Source of the DNA: Exiguobacterium sp. FSL W8-0210
GTDB taxonomy: Bacteria > Bacillota > Bacilli > Exiguobacteriales > Exiguobacteriaceae
Assembly (NCBI RefSeq): GCF_038006045.1
Contig: NZ_JBBOUK010000004.1
Coordinates: forward strand, 1-44,532
Reading direction: 5' to 3'
Length of the DNA: 44,532 nucleotides
This document shows positions 34,322 to 42,016 of the stretch, piece by piece. How positions within the stretch are numbered: the first letter of the stretch is position 1; each line of letters begins with the position of its first letter. The notes below the pieces were generated by a model. The model was not told the DNA's origin. It worked only from the letters and a program-made list of their open reading frames with translations, and did no database searches. A program made the translations under genes and the position numbers.

Positions 34322-34597
34322 ATGAGTAATAAAGAAAGAAAGCTAAAGGGTTTTAATGAAGTTGCTAATGATCCATTTGATAACACTAGCAATAACAATA
34401 GTGAAAATGTAAATAATAGTGCTCTTAAAGAAATTTTGCACGCAAAAAGAAGTAATACAGTGTACACAGGATTTTATATAGAAGAAGACTTATCGAAGGT
34501 TTTAAATAGTCTTCAACAAAGAGGACAACGAGGAGTAAAGTCTGCTACTGTAAACCTCGCCTTAAGAGAATTATTTAAAAGAGAGGGTTATTTATGA
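34322..34597 (+). CDS. ParB-like small RHH partition protein
   Basis: 91 residues with a disordered Asn-rich N-terminus (about 15-33) and a C-terminal ribbon-helix-helix-like domain (YTGFYIEEDLSKVLNSLQQ, then VKSATVNLALRELFKREG). Small RHH partners are typical of type Ib ParA systems. It starts 12 nt after parA and overlaps the next gene by 4 nt. Confidence 0.75.
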   Translation: MSNKERKLKGFNEVANDPFDNTSNNNSENVNNSALKEILHAKRSNTVYTGFYIEEDLSKVLNSLQQRGQRGVKSATVNLALRELFKREGYL

Positions 34598-35586
34598 GTT
34601 ATAAAGGTTTAACAGGTAAAGAATTATATTCAGAAAGAAATTTCCCCACAGCACACGATGTATTAAAGTATGATGAAATATCAGAAAAAGTAAGAGTACA
34701 AATCTTTCATCAAATGAATACTCTCTTAAACGATTTAGAAAGTAAAGCGGGATATCCAGATCGCGATACTGTCTTTTACAACGCAATGCGCAATATAAAG
34801 CAAAGACGTGGAGTCCTGTCTTATCATAATTTACTTCCTAAAACGACTCTTGAGAGAATAACTATCGACAATGAGTTTAGTTACCTATACTCTTATTTAT
34901 CTGACGACGAATTAGAATTTTATACTCTACTCATCTATGCTGACGCTACTGATTATTTATTGATTTTAGATTTAATCGAATTGATATCTTATTGGGTTAA
35001 TGAGTTATATGTAGATCAATCCTCTAAAATAGTAGATCAAATGATTAATGAATTAATCAGAACTAATGGTATAGGTTACGAATTAATAAATAATAATATT
35101 ATTCATAAAGGAAATGAGGTCGTCCATAAAGGTGTAGTCCGGCCAGCTCTTTATTTATTATCAGAACCTATCTACGATGGAGCAAATAGCGAAATGTTAC
35201 AAGCATTTGACAAATTCAAAGAGAACGATTTCAAAGGATCTATTCACAACGCAAGTAATGCTTTTGAAAGTACCATGAAGATAATTATCGAAAAAAATAA
35301 CTGGCAACTAGTAAATCCAAATCCTCGTCAATCAGTACCTACGTTAGAAAAAGCGACAGCTTCTGTGTTAATTCATACTATAAGCAAGAATAGTGATCTC
35401 GAAGGTTTTGAATCGTTAGCTTTTAAAAGCTTAAAAGACACCCTTCAGGTGTTATCAAACCTTAGGAACAGTCATACAGGTCATGGTCAAGGATCAAAAA
35501 TCAAAGAAACGCATATAAGACACTGTGAATTTGCATTGCATACTGCAGCAGCAAATATACTGTTTTTGATCAGAACATATGGATGA
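34594..35586 (+). CDS. abortive-infection (Abi_C, HEPN-like) protein
   Basis: 330 residues. The C-terminal half (about 190-330) matches the Abi_C pattern: FENDFKGSIHNASNAFESTMK-like helix pairs and the LRNSHTGHGQG motif with Arg291 and His297 forming the Rx5H catalytic motif of HEPN ribonucleases. The N-terminal half is helical. It is coupled to the RHH gene (ATGA overlap), so a defence gene shares the partition operon. RNA cleavage on infection is inferred from the fold. Confidence 0.78.
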   Translation: MSYKGLTGKELYSERNFPTAHDVLKYDEISEKVRVQIFHQMNTLLNDLESKAGYPDRDTVFYNAMRNIKQRRGVLSYHNLLPKTTLERITIDNEFSYLYSYLSDDELEFYTLLIYADATDYLLILDLIELISYWVNELYVDQSSKIVDQMINELIRTNGIGYELINNNIIHKGNEVVHKGVVRPALYLLSEPIYDGANSEMLQAFDKFKENDFKGSIHNASNAFESTMKIIIEKNNWQLVNPNPRQSVPTLEKATASVLIHTISKNSDLEGFESLAFKSLKDTLQVLSNLRNSHTGHGQGSKIKETHIRHCEFALHTAAANILFLIRTYG

Positions 35587-35588
35587 AA

Positions 35589-35621
35589 GGAAGAAAGGGT
35601 TATATCCTTTCTTCCTTTTTT
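35589..35621 (+). terminator. intrinsic terminator
   Basis: A perfect 10-bp stem GGAAGAAAGG / CCTTTCTTCC followed by T6. It closes the recombinase-ParA-RHH-Abi operon. Confidence 0.85.
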
Positions 35622-35735
35622 ATTTTAAAAGAAAGCTAGCACTAATGCTATTGCTAATAGTAAAGGATTTTATTTTTCGTTGTTTATTTTGTAGGTATTT
35701 GTGATATAATTAATCATAGTAAGAGAGGTGATTGT
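35622..35735 (+). promoter_or_regulatory. promoter of the repeated-RHH-like gene
   Basis: Extended -10 TGATATAAT (TATAAT 35705-35710) with a weak TTGTTT -35 at 35680. Upstream, GCTAGCACTAATGCTATTGCTAATAG (35635-35660) resembles the dyads at 39951-39982, 41029-41063 and 44257-44288. AGAGGTGAT is the ribosome site. Confidence 0.6.
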
Positions 35736-36635
35736 ATGAAACGCTATAATTTTTATGTATCAAAATCTGTTAATAGAGCTTTCCAGGCGAAAAAGTTTGG
35801 ACGACAAGGTAGTAAGCAACTTCGAGAAGTGTTGGATAAAGGATTAGATAAAGCTGAATTAATCAAATACATTCGTGACAATAAAATGAGTGACAAAAAC
35901 GACGTAGAAAAAGAAATTAAGTTGTTAACTTTAACTGAATTTCAGAGTAAAGAAATTGATGATCTTTGTGACAGCTTAAAACAGATGGGTTTGAATGCTA
36001 ATAGATCTACAATCATCGAATATCTTCTTACAGTCTTAGAACCTAAAGGGCAAAAAGAATTAAAAAAACGTATGTATTATGTACCGAAAGACATATTGGA
36101 GTTACTGGATGTTGCCATAAAAAAACAAACTACAACGGTAAATTCTAATGGAACCTTTGTACGTAGAAAAGACGAGATCATACGGTTTATAGATGAAGGT
36201 CTTTATAAGCCGTTAGAAAGCTTAAGAGAATACGAGTTATACAACCATTGGTCAGATGAAAAGCATCAATTACAGCTTGTTTTAGACATAGATACTGATG
36301 AATATATTGGAGAACAATCCATTCGATTGTTTGGGAATGATGAATCAAAGAATCGAATTAAAATTTTATGTGATGTATTTAGGCAGTACGTTAAATACAC
36401 CGAAGAAGACACTATGAGTAAAATTAGAGAGGTGAAATTACTAATGCATAAAGCAATTGAACGCTCTGTTGATCTTGTAGGATGGAATGAATCAAAAGAA
36501 ATTGTTAATGAAGTTATGGAAGTATATGAATTAGAAGGGGGTCAAACTATGTATCCGACTGGCAAAGAAGAATTAGTTTATCCAGGGCATGAATCAGAAG
36601 TAGAATACACAACTAAAAAAACTAGCGAAAAATAA
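35736..36635 (+). CDS. protein with repeated RHH-like modules
   Basis: 299 residues. Three or four stretches each look like a beta strand followed by helix-turn-helix: KRYNFYVSKSVNRAF (1-16), KLLTLTEFQSKEIDDL with NRSTIIEYLL (about 67-105), KRMYYVPKDILELLD with RRKDEIIRFIDEGL (about 109-160), and possibly HQLQLVLDIDTDEY (about 182-195). It is the gene before rep and may regulate replication or form a large DNA-binding scaffold. I recognise no named family. Confidence 0.6.
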   Translation: MKRYNFYVSKSVNRAFQAKKFGRQGSKQLREVLDKGLDKAELIKYIRDNKMSDKNDVEKEIKLLTLTEFQSKEIDDLCDSLKQMGLNANRSTIIEYLLTVLEPKGQKELKKRMYYVPKDILELLDVAIKKQTTTVNSNGTFVRRKDEIIRFIDEGLYKPLESLREYELYNHWSDEKHQLQLVLDIDTDEYIGEQSIRLFGNDESKNRIKILCDVFRQYVKYTEEDTMSKIREVKLLMHKAIERSVDLVGWNESKEIVNEVMEVYELEGGQTMYPTGKEELVYPGHESEVEYTTKKTSEK

Positions 36636-36754
36636 CCTTGTCCTATATAGCTTTTCCGAGTATTGTTAATGTAATGCGAGTAATTATGGAATATTTTTTA
36701 CAAAGAAAATTAAAAATGAAACGCTTGATAATATATAAAAACTAAAATCGAATA

Positions 36755-36893
36755 AAGGAAAAGGACCTGAATCATAGATTCAAGTCCTCAGAGAACATGC
36801 ATACCCACTCAATTGTCTTTGGCCGGACGGGAGATGAATTTGCTGTTCTAATTAACATACTTATGACCTCATATTAGCATGCTTAAACATGTC
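36755..36893 (-). ncRNA. putative countertranscript RNA controlling rep
   Basis: On the minus strand, promoter TTGGAG (plus 36924-36929), 17 nt, TATAAC (plus 36901-36906) leads to a transcript of about 135-140 nt. It ends at a terminator whose stem GGACTTGAATC / GATTCAGGTCC (plus 36763-36787) pairs fully only as minus-strand RNA (with a G-U pair), then TTTTCCTTT. It covers arm 1 of the rep leader, so it would prevent the arm 1-2 pairing and let the rep terminator form, as in pIP501/pAMbeta1 control. Confidence 0.68.
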
Positions 36894-36934
36894 TGACAAG
36901 GTTATAAGTATAAAAAGCGTGACCTCCAATATAC

Positions 36935-36993
36935 GGGTGTGCATGTTCTCTGTTGCTTTTACTAAAAATCAACGGGAACAGCATACCCTTTTT
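36935..36993 (+). terminator. attenuator terminator in rep leader
   Basis: GGGTGTGCATGTTCTC..GTTG / CAAC GGGAACAGCATACCC with a 14-nt loop and one bulged A, followed by TTTTT (36989-36993), 35 nt before the rep start codon. Confidence 0.72.
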
Positions 36994-37027
36994 GTGTGCT
37001 CTTCTTACTAGTTGGAGGAGAAGTCTG

Positions 37028-38560
37028 ATGAACTCGAGTCTTTCTAAAAGTCCTGTAAGACAGCATTCGTATTTAGAACAAAAAGTTTTAGAGACTATTT
37101 TCGGTCGTGGAATTGGATTATATGACAACTATGCCAATAATGTACCGAGATCAATCAAACAAAAGTGTGATTTCGAGTTGAAGACTCAAGGAAGTATCCG
37201 GGTTGCTTATAGTAAAGAAAGTATTTTTGACCTCTCTTTAGGAGGTCAAGATATTGCTCGAAGTATACAGGGTGTTTTGCATTACCATAACAATAGTCAT
37301 ACTGGAGTAACCCATTTTACTCCAAATACATATTATAAGGCCGTAAAGCCATCTGACATTGCTGATGAAAACTTAAGACGGGTTAGAACATATTGTTTTG
37401 ATATCGATCAAAAAACATCAGTACAACAAATCCTGTTTGCTTTCGAAGTAGCAGGAATCCCGTGTAAACCGGCATTGATTTTAAAAACTCCAAAGGGAGT
37501 ACAATTTTTTGTTGTGTTCGCAGATAATGAAGCGTGGTACGGTTCAGCTGCTGCTGTTCAATACGCAAAAGCTATTGGAGAAGCATTACGTTCTTCTTTG
37601 TATGAACAAGGCTTACAAATTGACTTGAACAACTCACTTTTTGGATGGGCTCGCTTTCCAAGAGAAGAAACAATTATGTACTTTGAAAAGGAAAACGTTT
37701 GGTCTAAAAGCGAAGCTACTGAGTGGTTTCAAGAATTAGGTCTAAAGCGTGGTAATGCATCAGTCAATGGATCATGGTTAACTAGCAAGGCAGGACGTGC
37801 TCTTTGGAATATGGACGAAAAAGGAACTCGAAACATGGCAGCTTTTGAATTAAGTGTCATGGCTAAGAGAGACGGATATGAGCTCGAGGATACTCTTATA
37901 ATGCTGAAAGAGCGAAATGTAAAAGCTACCTATCCTATGGGTAACAGACGACTTGAGAAAGCCGTAAAAAGTGCATATAAGAAAGATTACTTTGTAAGAC
38001 CAGATGTGGTTGAAATGATTTGTGGCGTGCGTCCACAGTTACGTGGTTACTATAAGCACAAAAAGTCTAAAGAAGAACGTGCCTATGAAAAAATAGAAGA
38101 GCTTGTAGAACGCACTATTGATCACCTTGAAAAAAGGTTGCCCGTTGGGGAGGGGGGCAGTCTGTCGATTAGTGCCTCACAACTTGCAGAAGAAATGAAT
38201 CATGAAAAAGCACAAGTCAAAAGTTTGACTCGTGCTTTTAAGAAAGTCTCTAAATCTAAATTCATTATCCGTAAAAAAAGAGATTTAAAAGGTAATGTAA
38301 TGAAAGGTAGATATGCTGGATTCGTTATTTATCGGACCCAGGACTTCATGCTGGAGATCTCCAAACAGAAGCAGAAGATTCAATTACTTAGAGGTACGTA
38401 TAATGCATTATGTGCATTAGAAAAGACAAAAGAATATTCTTCAAAATTAATGTGTCAATTGCCAAAACACTTAGGTACCGTATCCCGCCTGTCTGTTTTG
38501 ACCTTGATTTATACAAGTGGTTGTTTGCCAGGACCTGGACTATGGTGGTTGGACGAATAA
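37028..38560 (+). CDS. rep: plasmid replication initiator with primase-like domain
   Basis: 510 residues. YCFDIDQK (about residues 122-129) supplies an aspartate pair, followed by LILKTPKGVQFFVVF and LFGWARFPR (about 203-211), the layout of archaeo-eukaryotic primase-like Rep proteins of Firmicute plasmids. The middle (about 255-320) looks like a primase C-terminal helical domain, and the part after about 370 has helix-turn-helix-like stretches that could bind the origin. ATG 37028 follows TGGAGGAG; a longer frame from 36953 would run through the attenuator and is rejected. Confidence 0.75.
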   Translation: MNSSLSKSPVRQHSYLEQKVLETIFGRGIGLYDNYANNVPRSIKQKCDFELKTQGSIRVAYSKESIFDLSLGGQDIARSIQGVLHYHNNSHTGVTHFTPNTYYKAVKPSDIADENLRRVRTYCFDIDQKTSVQQILFAFEVAGIPCKPALILKTPKGVQFFVVFADNEAWYGSAAAVQYAKAIGEALRSSLYEQGLQIDLNNSLFGWARFPREETIMYFEKENVWSKSEATEWFQELGLKRGNASVNGSWLTSKAGRALWNMDEKGTRNMAAFELSVMAKRDGYELEDTLIMLKERNVKATYPMGNRRLEKAVKSAYKKDYFVRPDVVEMICGVRPQLRGYYKHKKSKEERAYEKIEELVERTIDHLEKRLPVGEGGSLSISASQLAEEMNHEKAQVKSLTRAFKKVSKSKFIIRKKRDLKGNVMKGRYAGFVIYRTQDFMLEISKQKQKIQLLRGTYNALCALEKTKEYSSKLMCQLPKHLGTVSRLSVLTLIYTSGCLPGPGLWWLDE

Positions 38561-38614
38561 ATAGGTGTTTTTCAACGAGTATGGTGATTGAAATATTGTA
38601 AGGATTAAGAAGGA

Positions 38615-39727
38615 TTAAGATGGTTTACTGAAGTGTTTTATCATTGATCCCAGTATCTTTTGCCAGTCGATTTCATTTTTGATTTCTTCAGTATCAACAA
38701 ATGAATCAATAGCCTCTGTTAGATGATTCATATCCTGTAAAAGTATTTGGTCGTCTAATATGCTTTCACTGTTTGTGAAAAACAAGTCTGTAAAGTTAGG
38801 ACCATTTAAGTTGTAATGGAGAGTGTTTCGATACTCTTTTAATTTTATATTGGAATCAGATCCGTATTTCTCAAGAATATAGTTTAAGTCTGATTTACTT
38901 TTGTTATTAAGATCTTTGAATCGTTCTGGTAAATGTACTTTAACGGTTCCCAAGGAGCTAAGTATACTGTCAAATCTTATAGTTATAATTCTCTGGTGAT
39001 AATAATGATCTAATAGATTAGGATTATTGATGTTTGGAAAATAGTCTTGTACAAACCATTTTAAAACGGTCAATTCATGTTGTATGAGTAATAGACGAAA
39101 GATAAAAGTGTTATATGCAGGATCCTCTGAAATAAAAATGTTCGAGTGGTTTGTATCTTTGTAATACATATCTCGAAGGATTTCTGATTTGGTAGGAACG
39201 TATTTCTCTTCTTTTAAATTGAGTATAAATTCATGTGGAACATGAGTTTTTAACTTATTAGAGAGTTCAGGAAGTAATTTAGCAAGCCTGGTTGCTAAAT
39301 AATAAGCTGCAGGTGGCGTTTTGTCCTCTCGTATTACTTTTGCCTCTATACACTCAACAAGATACATCTCATACATGGTACTACCTATGAGTTCATCGTA
39401 TTGGTTGAAATACACACCTATATTTTTGGTATTAGTTCCAAATTCATCAGTATGTCTTTTTAGAACGGCCTTAAATATTTTTTGGTTTTTAGCTTTATTA
39501 TCAAGCTTGATTTTATGACGTAATTTATGAATAACGTCCATATCCTTAGTTTTAAACTTAAAGTCAGTATCAATTTGATAAACAGTAAGTGCTAAATCTC
39601 TCAGAATAGGAAAGTTAATCATGGGATCATTAATTTTTGCGTACTCTATAAACCTTTTTAAAAATTGTAGATGGGCTTCACAATCATAATAGGCTGTAAT
39701 GTAACTAGATTTAGGGTTTAAAAGCAT
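38615..39727 (-). CDS. hypothetical protein, possible cargo/defence gene
   Basis: A 370-residue soluble, mostly helical protein that I do not recognise. Near the C-terminus, EYRNTLHYNL resembles the short Arg-Asn-His signatures of HEPN-like proteins but with non-standard spacing. ATG 39727 has GGAGG 13 nt upstream; an in-frame ATA is closer. It is convergent with rep and starts next to structured repeat B. Opposite strand and isolation suggest an acquired cargo gene. Confidence 0.65.
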   Translation of the reverse strand: MLLNPKSSYITAYYDCEAHLQFLKRFIEYAKINDPMINFPILRDLALTVYQIDTDFKFKTKDMDVIHKLRHKIKLDNKAKNQKIFKAVLKRHTDEFGTNTKNIGVYFNQYDELIGSTMYEMYLVECIEAKVIREDKTPPAAYYLATRLAKLLPELSNKLKTHVPHEFILNLKEEKYVPTKSEILRDMYYKDTNHSNIFISEDPAYNTFIFRLLLIQHELTVLKWFVQDYFPNINNPNLLDHYYHQRIITIRFDSILSSLGTVKVHLPERFKDLNNKSKSDLNYILEKYGSDSNIKLKEYRNTLHYNLNGPNFTDLFFTNSESILDDQILLQDMNHLTEAIDSFVDTEEIKNEIDWQKILGSMIKHFSKPS

Positions 39728-39753
39728 TATTAAGAATACACCTCCATACAATA

Positions 39754-39759
39754 AGTATA
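39754..39759 (-). promoter_or_regulatory. extended -10 box of the minus-strand gene
   Basis: TGGTATACT on the minus strand (TATACT at plus 39754-39759), an extended -10 without a clear -35, 27 nt upstream of the start codon. Confidence 0.45.
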
Positions 39760-39780
39760 CCATTAGATTATGAATGATTA

Positions 39781-40335
39781 GGGCTCATAGAAGGTCCTGT
39801 AGCGCATATACATGCTGACAGGACCTAACTACCGCTGACAGCCTACTCCGGCCGATAACGACGTTTCCTAAGCGCCAAGGCGCTAGGATCCGTACGTTCC
39901 TGTCCATCGTTTAACGGCTGCCACGGAGCGTAGGTCAAAATCAAAAGCATTATGATAGCACTAGCGTTAACGCTAGCATTAAAAAAGGAAGTCCGGCCAA
40001 CGCCGGACGAGAGCATTTTTCCGATTTGCCCCTCGGAGCGTACACTTCACTGACCAGGGCTGGAGATGGAGGACCCGAGCCTCCGCTTCGCTTCTCGGGA
40101 TCCTCCAGCCCCTAGACCTGGACTCCTCATCAAGGGACGAAAACTTTGTATTATTCTCTGAAGATCGGAGAATAAAAGTTTCCTCAAGAGCTCCCTTGAC
40201 ACGTCGTAGGCAGCGAGTGTCCGCATTCGGTGTCAAATCGGCAAAAATAAGCCTTATTGAGGCTTTTAGCGCCCCGAGGAGACAAAGACGGAAAAAACCA
40301 AGTTCGAAAACATCAAAAACGAAAAGAGGAAAAGC
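39781..40335 (+). repeat. long structured repeat, copy B
   Basis: 555 nt, about 98% identical to copy C over 446 nt. The first 151 nt (39782-39932) is the element shared with copy A: GGTCCTGT/ACAGGACC, CAGCC/GGCTG and an AGCGCC/GGCGCT hairpin. After it come a palindrome ACTAGCGTTAACGCTAG, a GTCCGGC/GCCGGAC hairpin (39992-40009), the large stem GGGCTGGAG/CTCCAGCCC with CCCGAG/CTCGGG inside, and TCAAGGGA/TCCCTTGA around an AAACTTT/AAAGTTT stem. The minus-strand ORF across it is a shadow. Confidence 0.88.
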
Positions 40336-40683
40336 ATGAACCTTAAAAAGCTATCAAAAGACTTACAAGATGAAATCGAAGAAATTTACAACATGACGTT
40401 TACTTACGAAAATTTATCTCAGATTCATGTTCGAGAAGTAGACAGAAGTAAGGAGTGTGGAAGTATAAAACTAATGTACTCTAACGTTAAAAATGAGACG
40501 GCTTCTACATTAGATTATCAGTACGACGAAGAAGAAGAGACATTTGAAAGAAGACTAATAGTAAGTTATTTAGAAGGAGATTGGTCCACCTTATTAGATC
40601 AAAAGTTAAAGGGAATAGATCCTGAAGATCTTTTAGATGATCTTAAGTCTGTATTTGATTTAATGACACTTACACCGTACTAA
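40336..40683 (+). CDS. small acidic hypothetical protein
   Basis: 115 residues, strongly acidic (Asp/Glu-rich DYQYDEEEETFE and IDPEDLLDDL). It starts 5-6 nt after AGAGGA in the leader also found before 112. It is the first gene after repeat B and heads a series of small + strand genes. Acidic DNA-mimic anti-restriction proteins are a known theme in such positions, but no family match is visible to me. Confidence 0.6.
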   Translation: MNLKKLSKDLQDEIEEIYNMTFTYENLSQIHVREVDRSKECGSIKLMYSNVKNETASTLDYQYDEEEETFERRLIVSYLEGDWSTLLDQKLKGIDPEDLLDDLKSVFDLMTLTPY

Positions 40684-40712
40684 AATCACTTATCTAATTG
40701 GAGGAAACTAAA

Positions 40713-41018
40713 ATGATGCATGCGACTGTTACCGTGGGAATGAACACTAAAAAAAACAGTAAGTCGATTCAAAGAAAACAATATTTCACGTTACCACATC
40801 AAAAAGAATTATTTTTCAATGCTTTGGAGAGCTATGGTATTAACGATCAGATGGATCCAGTAAATTTAGAAATTAAAAAAGAAGATGTTCTGATTGAGAA
40901 GTGGTCCAATGTTACAGTAGATTATCGCGACTTAGAAAAGCTAAGTAAAGACGTGTACTGCTCTTCTTCGCTAAACGAAATTACCGAACATCTCGAGATG
41001 TTTTTAGAAAGTATATAA
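40713..41018 (+). CDS. hypothetical protein
   Basis: A 101-residue soluble protein of unknown family. ATG 40713 is 8 nt after GGAGG; the upstream TTG is part of the ribosome site. It begins with a strand-rich segment (MHATVTVGMNTKKNSK), and the C-terminal half is acidic and helical. It is in the small-gene run after repeat B. Confidence 0.6.
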   Translation: MMHATVTVGMNTKKNSKSIQRKQYFTLPHQKELFFNALESYGINDQMDPVNLEIKKEDVLIEKWSNVTVDYRDLEKLSKDVYCSSSLNEITEHLEMFLESI

Positions 41019-41028
41019 TTTTTATAAA

Positions 41029-41063
41029 AGCATTAATGCTAGCAATAGCACTAGCATTAATGC
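41029..41063. repeat. nested palindromes of AGCATTAATGCT type
   Basis: AGCATTAATGCT occurs near both ends, separated by AGCAATAGCACT. The pattern recurs in altered form at 35635-35660, 39951-39982 and 44257-44288. It lies just upstream of the next gene, so an operator is possible. Confidence 0.5.
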
Positions 41064-41084
41064 TAATTTTAAGGAGGTCATTAT

Positions 41085-41480
41085 ATGAGTGATTCAATTA
41101 ATTTTAAGGTCTTTGTAGGGCTAGATATAGATATTGAAATGAGCAAACTTCAAACTTATATTCATTCAAACTCAAGTAAACTACAGATTTTGCAAGGGCT
41201 TCAAGAGATCATTAAAGAAGAGTTAGCAGCTGAAGCAAACTGTAATGTAAGCAGTCCAGGACCAACTATAATGCGTTTCTATGATACTCATAACGAATTA
41301 GAGCATTTCACGGATATTCTAGAATCGCATAGCTCGACAATAGGCAATCTAAATAAGGTGAATCCTGATATATATCCGGTTCTAAAGCACTTATCAGAGT
41401 GTGACGCAATGATAGAGATTGAAGATCCAGAGGATCCATATATGGTGACTTTAAGTGAACAGGAGACTGAACATGAATAA
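41085..41480 (+). CDS. acidic hypothetical protein
   Basis: A 131-residue acidic protein of unknown family with an AAGGAGGTC ribosome site. The N-terminus (INFKVFVGLDIDIEMSKLQTYI) looks like strand-helix and the tail is Glu-rich. It overlaps the next gene by 8 nt. Confidence 0.6.
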   Translation: MSDSINFKVFVGLDIDIEMSKLQTYIHSNSSKLQILQGLQEIIKEELAAEANCNVSSPGPTIMRFYDTHNELEHFTDILESHSSTIGNLNKVNPDIYPVLKHLSECDAMIEIEDPEDPYMVTLSEQETEHE

Positions 41481-41853
41481 TACAACTTTGATGAACATCA
41501 TAAACAAATTATGTACAGAAACGAATAATAGTAGAGAACGTCGGATAAGCGTTTCTGTACAATTAGGTGTCCTTAGAAATGCATTTGGTTTAAAGAACGA
41601 TGCTCATTTAAAAACTAAAAGTGATCATCGTCTTCAACCAGTGTTGACTCAAAAGGAAATTAAAAATGAAGCACTTTGGTATAGTGAAATTTTTCAGCTG
41701 CAGCAGAAAAATAATCAACACGAAAAGTTAAGAGAAACGTTTGTAAGTCTTTTAGCAACAATCGATGCAATTGAGATCTTCGATAAGGATTTAGCACTTA
41801 ATATAACAAGGGAATTGGACACAATCCTCCGTACTGGAGCAACAGTCAAATAA
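41473..41853 (+). CDS. hypothetical protein
   Basis: A 126-residue helical protein of unknown family. ATG 41473 has CAGGAG 8 nt upstream; the earlier in-frame GTG at 41455 would overlap that site. It is coupled to the preceding gene and followed by two terminators. Confidence 0.58.
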   Translation: MNNTTLMNIINKLCTETNNSRERRISVSVQLGVLRNAFGLKNDAHLKTKSDHRLQPVLTQKEIKNEALWYSEIFQLQQKNNQHEKLRETFVSLLATIDAIEIFDKDLALNITRELDTILRTGATVK

Positions 41854-41868
41854 TCTAAAAGAAGAAAG

Positions 41869-41902
41869 GAGAAAGTAGCTATTGCTACATTTCTCTTTTT
41901 TT
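41869..41902 (+). terminator. intrinsic terminator
   Basis: GAGAAAgTAGC / GCTAcaTTTCTC stem followed by T7; closes the operon beginning at 40336. Confidence 0.78.
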
Positions 41903-41945
41903 CGAAAGGAAGTAATACTACGTATTACTATTGAATTAATTTTTT

Positions 41946-41974
41946 CGCACGCATCGAGCGTGCGTTTTATTTTA
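41946..41974. terminator. second intrinsic terminator
   Basis: A perfect 7-bp stem CGCACGC / GCGTGCG with an ATCGA loop, followed by TTTTATTTTA and preceded by TTTTTT. Confidence 0.65.
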
Positions 41975-42016
41975 GGCTATTCATTTTCCTGGATGATGTA
42001 AAAAAAACAAAAGCAT

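Larger units (their letters stand above)
36636..37027 (+). promoter_or_regulatory. rep leader with antisense-controlled attenuator
   Basis: A long leader between two genes. Arm 1, AGAGAACATGCATACCC (36790-36806), pairs with arm 2, GGGTGTGCATGTTCTCT (36935-36951). Arm 2 can instead pair with arm 3, GGGAACAGCATACCC (36974-36988), helped by GTTG/CAAC, to make a terminator ending in T5. These mutually exclusive pairings form a transcription attenuator. The ribosome site before rep is TGGAGGAG (37012-37019). No sense promoter is clear. Confidence 0.7.

Noticed and set aside
36953-37027. Longer rep frame starting at 36953
   Set aside because: It would start within the attenuator stem without a ribosome site; ATG 37028 has TGGAGGAG.
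39000-39500. Firm HEPN assignment for the 370-residue minus-strand protein
   Set aside because: Its Arg-Asn-Thr-Leu-His spacing is not the standard Rx4-6H and no other supporting motif was seen.
39860-39905. Resemblance of the AGCGCC/GGCGCT hairpin region to group II intron domain V
   Set aside because: The bulge, loop and catalytic triad do not match, and no intron-encoded reverse transcriptase is present.
39979-40236. Minus-strand ORF across repeat B (and 44149-44337 across copy C)
   Set aside because: It lies in highly structured repeat DNA, lacks a ribosome site, and the reading frames differ between the two near-identical copies.
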